From Chitinivibrionales bacterium (lineage in GTDB: Bacteria > Fibrobacterota > Chitinivibrionia > Chitinivibrionales > FEN-1185): DNA of 64,000 bases. The stretch lies in contig DATJAL010000045.1 in NCBI GenBank assembly GCA_035516255.1, positions 60,334 to 124,333 of the forward strand, given 5' to 3'. The notes under the pieces are model-generated. The model saw only the letters and a list, made by a program, of their open reading frames with translations, was not told the origin of the DNA and did no database searches. The translations under genes were made by a program, and so were the position numbers. Of the stretch, positions 50,065 to 58,873 are shown one piece after another (positions within the stretch are counted from its first letter, which is position 1; the number at the start of each line of letters is the position of its first letter).

Positions 50065-50901
50065 ATGTGGGAATATTCAGACAAGGTCCGCGACCATTTT
50101 CTCAATCCCCGAAACACGGGGGAGATTGAAAATCCCGACGGGCTCGGCGAGGTGGGCAACATCACCTGCGGAGACGCGCTGCGGCTCACGTTCAAGCTCG
50201 ACGACAAGGGAAAAATCAAGGACGCGAAGTTCAAGACCTTCGGGTGCGGCAGCGCCATCGCGTCGGCAAGCGCGCTCACTGAAATGATCAAGGGAAAAAC
50301 CCTCGAGGAGGCGCAGAAGATCACCAACGCCGACATCGCCAAGGAGCTCGACGGCCTTCCGCGCGAAAAGATGCACTGCAGCGTGATGGGGCAGGAGGCG
50401 CTCGAGGCAGCGATAGAATATTACAAGTCGGGCGGGAAAAAGACCGCGCCGCCGGAAAAGGAAGGCAAAGTGGTGTGCACCTGCTTCAACGTCACCGACA
50501 GGGAAATCGAAAAGGCCATACGTGAAAACCATCTCAAGACCATCGAGGACGTCACCAATTTCACCAAGGCGGGCGGCGGGTGCGGCGGGTGCCACGAGCA
50601 GATCCAGGAGATGCTTGACAAAATCAACGGCACCGAGGGCGCGACGCCCAAGGCCGCGGCGCGGCTGACCACGCTGCAGAAAATCGACCGCATCCGCGAC
50701 GTGATACAGACCGACATCCGGCCCATCCTCGTGAACGACGGCGGCGACTGCGAGCTCGTCGACGTGGACGGAAATGAGGTGACGGTGCGGTTTAAAGGAC
50801 ACTGCAAGGGATGCGCGTTTTCGAACAACACCATGGTCGGGGTGGTGCAGAAAAAGTTAAGGGAGAAGGTGGCGGAGAATTTAGTGGTGAAGATGGTTTG
50901 A
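50065..50901 (+). CDS. nifU: Full-length NifU-type Fe-S cluster scaffold
   Basis: 278 residues in the three-domain NifU layout. The IscU-like N-terminus has ITCGDALRL (~33-41), FGCGSAIASAS (~59-69) and HCSVMG (~103): the three ligand Cys and the Asp. A BFD-like [2Fe-2S] domain has CTCFNV (~138) and GGCGGCHEQ (~172). A C-terminal NifU domain has HCKGCAFS (~246). It assembles and donates Fe-S clusters, here probably for general use (several radical SAM enzymes are in the window) because no nif genes are present. No nifS/iscS is adjacent. An AAAAGGA lies eight bases before the ATG. Confidence 0.93.
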   Translation: MWEYSDKVRDHFLNPRNTGEIENPDGLGEVGNITCGDALRLTFKLDDKGKIKDAKFKTFGCGSAIASASALTEMIKGKTLEEAQKITNADIAKELDGLPREKMHCSVMGQEALEAAIEYYKSGGKKTAPPEKEGKVVCTCFNVTDREIEKAIRENHLKTIEDVTNFTKAGGGCGGCHEQIQEMLDKINGTEGATPKAAARLTTLQKIDRIRDVIQTDIRPILVNDGGDCELVDVDGNEVTVRFKGHCKGCAFSNNTMVGVVQKKLREKVAENLVVKMV

Positions 50902-50919
50902 TTTGTTGAAGTTAGTTTT

Positions 50920-51174
50920 TCAAAAGAAAAAACGAAGCCTTCCTCGGTACACCCGTTGGTCGTCTTGGCTTAACTTAGCATATTCCCATAGCACGCGGAG
51001 GAAATAACCTGTCGCAATAAGAGCTAAGAGAACACAATAGGAAAAGAAGCGAGTGCCAACTCCTCCGAATGCCGGAATGTTGAGGACATGGTAACCAAAC
51101 AAAATGACTGCCCCGAAGATGAGGGGCAGGATCCATAGAATTGACATGATGGTGAGATGGTATTTGAACTTCAT
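50920..51174 (-). CDS. Small membrane protein, unknown function
   Basis: 84 residues with two membrane helices (LTIMSILWILPLIFGAVILF and FFSYCVLLALIATGYFLRVL) and a basic tail (RVYRGRLRFFF). A very strong AGGAGGG precedes its ATG, supporting real translation. It lies between nifU (convergent) and the next minus-strand membrane protein. No family recognised. Confidence 0.6.
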   Translation of the reverse strand: MKFKYHLTIMSILWILPLIFGAVILFGYHVLNIPAFGGVGTRFFSYCVLLALIATGYFLRVLWEYAKLSQDDQRVYRGRLRFFF

Positions 51175-51241
51175 TACATCCCTCCTGTACTTTCACCAGT
51201 ACATTTTATCAATCCATCGAAATCAATTTATTTTAGAAAAT

Positions 51242-52414
51242 TTATGGAATATCCTCTTTCATAACAACCACAGGCCCGCGTCCACGGATAAGTTTTGCCA
51301 TCCGATTGTTCTTTGCATTGTAGATACAAATGTCGTCATTCATTTGAAGAACTATCCGGTCGTTGGGAAGTATGGTGGCATTGCGGAACAGAATGCTGCC
51401 AAAAGGTGTTTCAAATCCGATAGATTTTTTCTCGCCAGAACCAAAGGACAGATGCAAGCCCATACCAGGCCAGAATTCTGTATAGGCATACTTAAGCTGG
51501 CTAGGCGCCTTCCTGAGATCTGCCGCTTCACCGAAATTCCACCAGGTGTTCAAAAAATCAAATTGAGAACGTGCATGATTCGCTAGCGTCACTGAGTCCC
51601 TCCACGATCTGGAGGCGAAACGAGAGAAGGCATGACAAATTTGCTTGTTGCAAAAGGAATCTGGTTTTGCGCATTTCATGGCTGCATAAAGATCCCAACT
51701 GCCGGAATCGTTCGGGGTCGCGTAGAGTCTATCAAAATTTCCTCTTGATTGAAGCCTATATGTGAGAGCGGTTGATTGCGTGTGAGCGTCGAACATGTAC
51801 ACATTCCCGTCATTGGGATTGATATAATAGACAATATAGTCGTCTCCGAAATCCTTGACATTTACCTGAGAGTGTGATACGGCCGTAATCAAACCAATGT
51901 TTCCCACTAACGCATAAATTACAGCCAGAATTGCGTAAGAAACGGCATTTACTATAAAGGACGCTTTCAGCGAGGTCAGTTTGTGTCTTTTAGATTTGTC
52001 AAAAGAGAAATGATAAAACGGCCATTCAATCGCGACGGTCGCCAAATAGGAGACAAGAATCATCGAGAGAAGAAGGAATAACGCATTGTCAAGCGAATAC
52101 TTCAGGCCTGCTCCCGCAATCGCCAATCCAAGCCCGCCGAGAATCATGGAGGTGTAGTTGGCAAGGATCAGGCGAGGTGTTGCCTTCCCAAAGTCTATGG
52201 CTATTTGATAGATTCTCCAGAGCAGGAAAGCCTCAAAATATCCGATAATGGCATTCCCGAAAAGCAAATGAAAGGTGCCCGTCCACATCATGAACGTGCC
52301 GGCATTTGCATGCGCGGGTACTGCGCCAAAAATGATTGCGAGAAATGATAAAACAAGAAGGCTTGCAGTGCGGTTTATTTTGGGAAGTGGGGTGTCTGGG
52401 GTCAATCCATACAT
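51242..52414 (-). CDS. Polytopic membrane protein with C-terminal soluble beta domain, unknown function
   Basis: 390 residues from ATG 52414, which has TGGAGGA about ten bases upstream (an ATG at 52447 would add 11 residues). The first half has six helices: ASLLVLSFLAIIFGAVPAHA, then GNAIIGYFEAFLLW, MILGGLGLAIAGA and others, with LLLSMILVSYLATVAIEWPF (~130-150). The second half (~190-390) is soluble, beta-rich, with repeated DxYxYYINPNDGN and ICIYNAKN features, likely outside the cytosol. No family recognised. Base composition is lower in GC than its neighbours, a possible sign of transfer. Confidence 0.62.
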   Translation of the reverse strand: MYGLTPDTPLPKINRTASLLVLSFLAIIFGAVPAHANAGTFMMWTGTFHLLFGNAIIGYFEAFLLWRIYQIAIDFGKATPRLILANYTSMILGGLGLAIAGAGLKYSLDNALFLLLSMILVSYLATVAIEWPFYHFSFDKSKRHKLTSLKASFIVNAVSYAILAVIYALVGNIGLITAVSHSQVNVKDFGDDYIVYYINPNDGNVYMFDAHTQSTALTYRLQSRGNFDRLYATPNDSGSWDLYAAMKCAKPDSFCNKQICHAFSRFASRSWRDSVTLANHARSQFDFLNTWWNFGEAADLRKAPSQLKYAYTEFWPGMGLHLSFGSGEKKSIGFETPFGSILFRNATILPNDRIVLQMNDDICIYNAKNNRMAKLIRGRGPVVVMKEDIP

Positions 52415-52487
52415 GTTAAATGATCCTCCAATCACCTCAACCGGCATTCTATCCCTTAACCTATAACCTTCTCAACTCTTCAACTTT

Positions 52488-55178
52488 TCAACTCATCTCG
52501 GCTATAATATTTCTTACTTCCCCCGCTATCTGGTCCGCCGTCGAATACGCCGTAATCTTCCCTTTGTCAATAAGTCCTTGAAACGTCAGCGGCTGTCCAA
52601 ACGTTATCGTCGGCGAGGCCTTTTTGCCTATGAAAAATTTCGGGAACCCGCCGAGCGGCCACACGGCAAAGGTGCCGCGCACGCGAACCGGCAGCACGGT
52701 GGCGTTGATGCTGAGCATGAGCAGGCCTATGCCTGACTTGAATTTCCGCAACTCGCCGGTTTTTGTCTGGCCCGATTCGGGGAACACGAGCAGGTTGTTG
52801 CCGTCCTTGAGCACGGCGATGGACGCGCGCAGGATGGCCGCAACGTCGCCCTCGCGCTTGACAGGCACGATATTGCCCGAAAGCGAAGCGTGCAGGAGGA
52901 CGGGCAGAAGGTCTCTGCCGCCGATGATGAAGGTCTTTTTCCGCACGGCCGGCGGGAGCGAATACATGACCCATAGCGGGTCGAGGACGCTCTGGCGGTT
53001 CGCGCAGAAGATGACCGGCGTGCCGGCCTCCGGGACGCCCACGTTGCCCGATGCGGTGACGTTCCACAGCATGCTGCTTGCGGCGTGGGTGATTGCCGGC
53101 AGCGCATTGGTAAACACGGCGGCGCCTTTTGCGGGATACGGTGCCGGCTGTGTTGAGCCCACGATCCTTTGCTTGATGTCGTCGATGGTTTCTGCGCCTT
53201 TTGCCGCGGACAACTGGTCCATTACCGCGGTGTAAACGTCGCCGAGGGTCTCGAGCCGCACCAGGTCGTCGTCGGAAAAGACGATTGAGAATCTACGCTC
53301 TGTCAAAGATAGAAAATCGAGCTTCTTCATGGAATCGAGGCCGAGTTCGAGCTCGAGGTTGAAGAACGGCGGCAGTTGCGCTGACTCATTGAGGTTTGCC
53401 GTTTTTGCGGCGAGCATGGCGATGGACTTGTATTCGGCGGTCGCCATAAGACTGCTCTCCGCGGCCGAGACCGCCTGTTTCTTGGTGCGGCCTTCGTCGG
53501 ATTCCTTGAGCGAATAGTACAGCTCGCGCAGCTCGTGCTTCTTGAGCTTCTTGGTGGTGGTCCGGGGCAGGGGGTCATAGACAACCGCGAAATCGGTGAT
53601 CTTTTTGTAGGAGGGCAGGTCGCGTCCGAGCCGCAGCACCTCGTTGCGCACGACCTCGGCGGCTTCGGAGAGCGTGTGGTTCCGGCGCACCTTCTGCGAC
53701 GGCAGGATGAGCGCGGCCGCGATCTCCTTGCCCTTGACTTTTGCGGAAAACACGCCGATCTCCTCTATGGATTCCGAGGCGGAATAGAAATCCTCGAGCT
53801 CGTCGGGATACACGTTCTTGCCGCTGTCGAGCACGATGATGTCCTTGCTGCGGCCCACGATGTAGATGAACCCGTCCTTGTCGAGCCTTCCCAGGTCGCC
53901 GGTGTGGAACCAGCCGTCCGCGTCGAACGATTTTTTGGTGAGTTCCTCGTTGTTAAGATAGCCCGCGAACACGTTGGCGCCCCTGAAGCATATCTCGCCG
54001 ATGCCCGCGGCGTCGGCCTTGTCGATGCGGACTTCGTTTTCGTCAAGCGGTACGCCCACGCTGCCGAGGCGCGGGTCGTCGATGGGGCAGAGCGTGATGG
54101 CGCCGAAGGTTTCCGACAACCCGTATCCCTCGACGATCCTGAACCCCATGAGCTTGAACCCGGTGAAAACGTTTTTTGTGATGGCCGCGCCGCCCGATAT
54201 GACGATGTTGAGCCTGCCGCCGAACCCCTTGTGCACGGAGGAAAAAAGTTTTCTGCGGAAATCCTGGCCCAGGAACCGGCCGAGCGTGGCGGACACAAAC
54301 GTGAGTGCGGCGAACATCGCGCGCACCATGGGGCCTTTTGATTTGACGTTCTGGTTGATGTTATTGTAGAACATCTGGAGCAGCTTGGGCACCGCGGGCA
54401 GCATGGTCACTTTTTTCTCCCGCAACCCATCCAGGATGAGCGAGCCCTTGATGGTGGGAATGAGCACGATGTCAAGCCCGCCGCCGAGCGCGCCGGGCAG
54501 GTTCGCGCACGCGCCGAACACGTGGTGCAGGGGGAGCACGGCCATCATGGTGTCGCCGGGCCCGGCCTTCATGCGCGGGATGGCCGAAAGCGGTGTGGCC
54601 GTGAAGTTGCGCTGGGTAAGCATCACGCCCTTTGCCTTGCCCGTTGTGCCGGAAGTAAAGATGATCACCGCGACATCGTCGGGGTTGAACTGCCGAGCAA
54701 AGGCGTCCTGGGCCGGATCGCCGTCCGCGATGAACTTCGCGAAAGTGGTTTTGGCCTCGGCGCAGTCCTTGTCGTCGACGATCACCGCTGAAATGAATTT
54801 TGATTCGGCTTTTATTTCGTCAAACAGCTTAATGAACCCTTTGGAGCAGAACACGAATTTCGGTTTCACCTGGGACACGATCTCGCGGATTTCCGGCGCG
54901 GGAAGGTTGGGATCGACCGGGACGGTCTTTCCGCCCGCGAGAAAACCGCAATGCCACGCGAGCACCCACTCGGGCGTGTTGTCGCCGATCACCACGATCG
55001 TGTCTTTATTGGAATACCCTTTCTTCCTGAGCGCCGACGCGAGTTGGTTGACGTCCCTCCGGAAATCGGCATAGGTCCAGCTCTGGTACTCGCCCTTGCG
55101 CTTGATGTGCATGCAGGGGCGGGAGGCGTTTTCGTTCATGGATTTGTTGAGCAGGTCGGCGTAAACGTGCTTGTTCAT
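52488..55178 (-). CDS. Acyl-CoA/acyl-ACP synthetase - ACP - PlsC fusion protein
   Basis: 896 residues from ATG 55178. An AMP-forming synthetase (1-560) has IIFTSGTTGKAKGVMLTQ (~170), GYGLSETFG (~354), HTGDLGRLDKDGFIYIVG and KDIIVLDSGKNVYP (~440), and a C-terminal TTKKLKKHEL with the catalytic Lys (~543). A ~75-residue ACP (580-655) carries the phosphopantetheine Ser in LGLDSMKK (~615). A PlsC-like acyltransferase (690-896) follows with LPVKREGD and FPESGQTKTGELRKFKSG. In its first motif the catalytic His is Arg (ANRQSVLDP in place of NHQSxxD), so acyl transfer by this domain may be lost or altered. It resembles a rearranged Aas, activating fatty acid, loading its own ACP and passing it on. 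The MFS gene's stop lies one base upstream of its start. Confidence 0.9.
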   Translation of the reverse strand: MNKHVYADLLNKSMNENASRPCMHIKRKGEYQSWTYADFRRDVNQLASALRKKGYSNKDTIVVIGDNTPEWVLAWHCGFLAGGKTVPVDPNLPAPEIREIVSQVKPKFVFCSKGFIKLFDEIKAESKFISAVIVDDKDCAEAKTTFAKFIADGDPAQDAFARQFNPDDVAVIIFTSGTTGKAKGVMLTQRNFTATPLSAIPRMKAGPGDTMMAVLPLHHVFGACANLPGALGGGLDIVLIPTIKGSLILDGLREKKVTMLPAVPKLLQMFYNNINQNVKSKGPMVRAMFAALTFVSATLGRFLGQDFRRKLFSSVHKGFGGRLNIVISGGAAITKNVFTGFKLMGFRIVEGYGLSETFGAITLCPIDDPRLGSVGVPLDENEVRIDKADAAGIGEICFRGANVFAGYLNNEELTKKSFDADGWFHTGDLGRLDKDGFIYIVGRSKDIIVLDSGKNVYPDELEDFYSASESIEEIGVFSAKVKGKEIAAALILPSQKVRRNHTLSEAAEVVRNEVLRLGRDLPSYKKITDFAVVYDPLPRTTTKKLKKHELRELYYSLKESDEGRTKKQAVSAAESSLMATAEYKSIAMLAAKTANLNESAQLPPFFNLELELGLDSMKKLDFLSLTERRFSIVFSDDDLVRLETLGDVYTAVMDQLSAAKGAETIDDIKQRIVGSTQPAPYPAKGAAVFTNALPAITHAASSMLWNVTASGNVGVPEAGTPVIFCANRQSVLDPLWVMYSLPPAVRKKTFIIGGRDLLPVLLHASLSGNIVPVKREGDVAAILRASIAVLKDGNNLLVFPESGQTKTGELRKFKSGIGLLMLSINATVLPVRVRGTFAVWPLGGFPKFFIGKKASPTITFGQPLTFQGLIDKGKITAYSTADQIAGEVRNIIAEMS

Positions 55179-55179
55179 G

Positions 55180-56403
55180 TCAGGCTCCGGTTGTTTTTTG
55201 CTCCGCCACAAAAACGATTACAATAAGGAAGGCGCATGCGCTCATGCATGATCCGAAAATAAAAGGGGCCGCCGGCGCAAGTGAAAAAAGAAAGCCCGCG
55301 ATCACGCTGGCGGGAAGCAGGCCGATGCCGACAATGGTGTGGAAGAATCCGAGCGCGGTCGCCCGCGAATCCTTGGGCGCCAGGTCGCCCACGAACGCCT
55401 TTTCAACGCCCTCGGTCATGGCGTAATAGATGCCGTAGAGGCACCATAAAATCCATAACAGGGATGAATGTTCCTTTGTGACAAGTCCGAAACAGCAATA
55501 GACGGCGGAATACAGGACATATCCGGCGATAAGAATTTTCCGTCGGCCGATTTTGTCCGACAAAGTCCCGAAAAAATTCGACAGCACCGTGGACGAGAGG
55601 TTGAAAACGAAGTACATGAGGATGACGGTCGACAGCGCCACGCCGAGGTTCGCGCTGCGCAACAGCAGGAACTGGTTCGACGAATTGCCGAGCGTGAAAA
55701 AACACTGGGCGAGAAAGAACATCCTGAGGCTGCGGTCGTACTTCCTGAAGTCAAGGTTCGGTTTCGGTTTTTCCTTTGCGGCGCGGCCTGCCTCCGGCCG
55801 GGTCTCGCGGAGAAAAAACAGAAACACCACGCCGATGAACGCCGGAACCACCGATAGCATGAACAAAAGGTAAAATGCGTGGAGGTCGCGTATCGTCTTG
55901 GTGGCGGGGTCGAGGAACCGCTGGCACACAAAATAACAAACGAGAACGCCGAGCGTCGCGCCCGCGAAATCCATTGCCCGCTGGAACCCGAACGCCGCGC
56001 CCTGTTTGTTTTTGTCCGTTGATTCGTAGATGAGCGCGTCGCGCGGCGCGGTGCGGATTCCCTTGCCGGTGCGGTCGAAAAAACGGGAGACGAGAATGAA
56101 GTACCAGCCCTGCGACGCGAGAAATAAAAGGAGCTTTGACAAAGCGGAAAGCCCGTAGCCCGCGATGGCCGGCGCCTTGCGGCCGCGGATGCGGTCGGAG
56201 TAATATCCCGAAAACACCTTGAGCAGGCTCGCCGTGGACTCGGCCACGCCCTCGATGATGCCGAGCACCGGGCCGATAAGAGTTTTCTGCGCCGACAGGA
56301 TGGCGGTGACGAACGCCTGGATGAGAGGATACAACATTTCCGACGAGACGTCGGTGAAGAAGGAGGTGAGGCCCGTGAGAAGGATGTTTTTATTGTATCT
56401 CAT
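55180..56403 (-). CDS. MFS transporter
   Basis: 407 residues with 12 membrane helices in two halves. The cytoplasmic A-loop reads YYSDRIRGRKAPAIAGYGLS (~70-90), DRTGKGIRTAPRDAL follows, and the equivalent second-half loop reads FGTLSDKIGRRKILIAG (~255-271). The GIRxAPRDAL pattern is common in a subgroup of MFS proteins of unknown substrate. Placed between the acyl-activating fusion and the deacetylase-like gene, it may move a lipid-derived or polyamine-like substrate (compare LplT beside Aas), which is inference. The ends leave 12 bases to the upstream gene and one to the downstream one. Confidence 0.9.
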   Translation of the reverse strand: MRYNKNILLTGLTSFFTDVSSEMLYPLIQAFVTAILSAQKTLIGPVLGIIEGVAESTASLLKVFSGYYSDRIRGRKAPAIAGYGLSALSKLLLFLASQGWYFILVSRFFDRTGKGIRTAPRDALIYESTDKNKQGAAFGFQRAMDFAGATLGVLVCYFVCQRFLDPATKTIRDLHAFYLLFMLSVVPAFIGVVFLFFLRETRPEAGRAAKEKPKPNLDFRKYDRSLRMFFLAQCFFTLGNSSNQFLLLRSANLGVALSTVILMYFVFNLSSTVLSNFFGTLSDKIGRRKILIAGYVLYSAVYCCFGLVTKEHSSLLWILWCLYGIYYAMTEGVEKAFVGDLAPKDSRATALGFFHTIVGIGLLPASVIAGFLFSLAPAAPFIFGSCMSACAFLIVIVFVAEQKTTGA

Positions 56404-56415
56404 GATTTTTTTTAT

Positions 56416-57381
56416 TTATCTTGGCTCATACTCCAGCAATGTCTCGACATGAGCGCATACCGCCCCTGCCAGATCTTCTGGTGTATAACCACCCTCAAGA
56501 CACGACACTATCTTGTCTCCGCAATGCCGGTGCGCGATGCCCATGACGATTTTCGTGAGCGCGGCGAACCCGTCGTCTGAAATGTCAAAGCAGCCGAGCT
56601 TGTCGTTGGCGCGGCCGTCGAATCCGGCCGAAATGAGAATAAAATCGGGCTTGAACGCGTCGGCGCGCGGCACGAGAATGGTGTTGAAGATCTCAAGGAA
56701 CTCCGGGTCGCCCGAGCCGCAAGGCATGTGCACGTTGATGTTGAAGCCGAGGCCGGGCCCGTTTCCCTCCTTGTCGGGGTGGCCGGTGCCCGGGTAGGCG
56801 AGCGCGTAGTGCGTGGAAAAATACAGCACCGTGGGGTCCTCGTAGAACGCGGCCTCGGTGCCGTTGCCGTGGTGGAAGTCCCAGTCAACGATGAGCACCT
56901 TTTTCTTTTTGTAAACGTCCTGCGCGTAACGCGCGGCGATGGCCACGTTGTTGTAGAAGCAGAAGCCCTCCTCCTGGCCCGTGTTGAGCGCGTGGTGGCC
57001 GGGCGGCCGCATGGCGCTGAAGGCGTTGCGCGCCCGCCCCTCGCACACGGCCTTGACCGCCGAAAGCGCGCCGCCGGCCGCCAGGCCGGCGATGCGGCCG
57101 ATCGTTGCGATGTTCTGTATCGACGTGACATGCGCGTCGGTATGGATTTTTTTTATGTGCGGGACGACGTCGGCGAGCGGGGCGAGTTTGAGCACCTTTT
57201 TGTCAAGGCCCAATTCCGCCATTTTCGCCTTGATCGCGGCGAGCCGCGCCGGGCTTTCCGGGTGGCCGAAGTCAAGCTCGTATCCCATGCAGTCGTCCTC
57301 GAAGAGATAGCCGGTAACGCGGGCGGAGGCAGGGCTGGCGGGAACGGACGAAGCGGATGATTTCTTCTTTTTCCTTTGCAT
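56416..57381 (-). CDS. Histone-deacetylase-family amidohydrolase (acetylpolyamine-deacetylase-like)
   Basis: 321 residues from ATG 57381 (GAGGTG six bases upstream; a GTG at 57390 overlaps that site). The Lys-rich N-terminus MQRKKKKSS is unusual. Active-site blocks are all present: RPPGHHAL (~125-132), DWDFHHGNGTE (Zn ligands D and H, ~165), PGTGH, ISAGFDGRAND (third ligand Asp, ~252) and SCLEGGYTPED (catalytic Tyr). Bacterial relatives deacetylate acetylpolyamines or acetoin-linked proteins. It is transcribed with the MFS transporter and the acyl-CoA synthetase fusion, so its substrate may be an N-acyl metabolite. Confidence 0.91.
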   Translation of the reverse strand: MQRKKKKSSASSVPASPASARVTGYLFEDDCMGYELDFGHPESPARLAAIKAKMAELGLDKKVLKLAPLADVVPHIKKIHTDAHVTSIQNIATIGRIAGLAAGGALSAVKAVCEGRARNAFSAMRPPGHHALNTGQEEGFCFYNNVAIAARYAQDVYKKKKVLIVDWDFHHGNGTEAAFYEDPTVLYFSTHYALAYPGTGHPDKEGNGPGLGFNINVHMPCGSGDPEFLEIFNTILVPRADAFKPDFILISAGFDGRANDKLGCFDISDDGFAALTKIVMGIAHRHCGDKIVSCLEGGYTPEDLAGAVCAHVETLLEYEPR

Positions 57382-57556
57382 ATGCCACACCTCGCGAATG
57401 TGTTGATGGGGAGATTGAACTTAAAATAATGTTTTGACGACTATGATGTTGTAGAAACAAAAGCGAATTTACTTGAAGGAAGACGCCCGATAAGGAATAG
57501 GTGCGGAATCGATGATGAAAAAGCAAATTGTCAGGCTCGCACAGGCGGGTGCTAGA

Positions 57557-58804
57557 ATGAAAAGAATAATAATTTTGGTGATTCTATGTGCGGCATATAC
57601 CGGCAGGCTTTATGCGATCCCGATTGTTCTCACCTTTCATGTTTTTCCATTCGGCGATACAATGGCATCCGGCGATTCGAGTACTTTTTTCGCAGTGGTT
57701 GTTGATGATACCGGTGCACCACATCACGAGTTTGACACATGCATTCATTGGAGCATCCTTCCGTCAGATACAAGAAACAAGCTGAGTGCAACCACGGGCA
57801 GCCAAACAACTTACTATGCAATTGAAGGTTATCAGTTGAATTATATCATCGCCAGTCTTACCCCTCCGAATAATCCCGAGGCAACCCTTTTTGACACAGT
57901 GAAAATTTATATCAAGCCCCCTGGGTCCACCTACAGGCTGTGGATAGAGCCCGATACGAACATCAATCCGACCAATGCCAGCGCTGCCAGTCTTGCCAGG
58001 CTGCGAAACCCGATGCCGGTCCCTTTGATTTATCTCGCCGATACCAACAGCACGGCCACGGTGGCCGGTGTGGTACGGGACGCCTATGGCAATTTCGTTC
58101 GGTTCTGCAGGGATGCCATGTGGAGGACAATAGGCGACACGGAAGTCGTCAGGCTTTCGCAGCCTGACAAGCCGTATCTGTGCAAAATCGAAAGGACAGG
58201 ATGGGGAAATGTCAAAATCGTTTTATACGATGGCAGCTTATCCGTTCCCGATACCGTGCCGGTGCAGATTGCAGGCTGCTGTTGCATGTGGCGGCTCAGG
58301 CTGGTCAATGCCGCTACCGGGCGGCCAGCAGATTCGGTTGTGGCAAATCCCGGCCAGGAAATAACATTTAAGCTCCAGGCGCTGAGCAGCTGCGACACGG
58401 CCGCGTGGGTTGACATAATGGGAAATTGGTCGATTGCGCCGGACAGCGACCTCGTTTATCCTGTTCCCCCGAATGGGGCGCTTTCGTGGACGTTTTCTGC
58501 CTCCTTGACCGGCGAATACCTCCTTACGGTTGTTTTTCATCAAGGCGCCGTGCAGCTTGACACAATAAAGGTCCCAATCAGCGTCAGGTTCGCAAATTCA
58601 ATATTGAGAAACCGTTTGAGCAGTTTTGGTAAAAAAGAAAAGGACCTTGTTGAATATTACAACCTCCGCGGCCAGAAACTGCAGCTTTACGGAATGCGGC
58701 ATGTTGATGGGATTGTCCTGGAACGGATTGCGGCGCCGTCGGGAAACGTGACCGTCAGGAAGAGATTCCAGAATTTAGGTTCGGGGGGCCCGATGCCGCA
58801 ATGA
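57557..58804 (+). CDS. Secreted Ig-like protein, paralogue of the fibro-slime protein's middle region
   Basis: 415 residues from ATG 57557, giving signal peptide MKRIIILVILCAAYTGRLYA (an ATG at 57512 adds 15 residues). Residues ~125-320 parallel the fibro-slime protein at 60716: YRLWIEPDTNINPTNAS versus YKVWIEPDTNINPNDRS, ATVAGVVRDAYGNFVRF versus NAFGIVRDKAGNFTRF, and LRLVNAATGRPADSVVANPG versus LRFVDVATGQPITGINI. It lacks the fibro-slime domain. The C-terminus (VEYYNLRGQKLQLYGM, then GIVLERI) is a T9SS-like tail. It is probably exported and cell-surface associated. An Fe-ADH gene converges on it. Confidence 0.75.
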   Translation: MKRIIILVILCAAYTGRLYAIPIVLTFHVFPFGDTMASGDSSTFFAVVVDDTGAPHHEFDTCIHWSILPSDTRNKLSATTGSQTTYYAIEGYQLNYIIASLTPPNNPEATLFDTVKIYIKPPGSTYRLWIEPDTNINPTNASAASLARLRNPMPVPLIYLADTNSTATVAGVVRDAYGNFVRFCRDAMWRTIGDTEVVRLSQPDKPYLCKIERTGWGNVKIVLYDGSLSVPDTVPVQIAGCCCMWRLRLVNAATGRPADSVVANPGQEITFKLQALSSCDTAAWVDIMGNWSIAPDSDLVYPVPPNGALSWTFSASLTGEYLLTVVFHQGAVQLDTIKVPISVRFANSILRNRLSSFGKKEKDLVEYYNLRGQKLQLYGMRHVDGIVLERIAAPSGNVTVRKRFQNLGSGGPMPQ

Positions 58805-58873
58805 GCAAGTATAGTGACTTTTAAGACAAGAAAACGCGACAAGTGGCACGCGCAGCTTTGTGTGCATGTGCCA

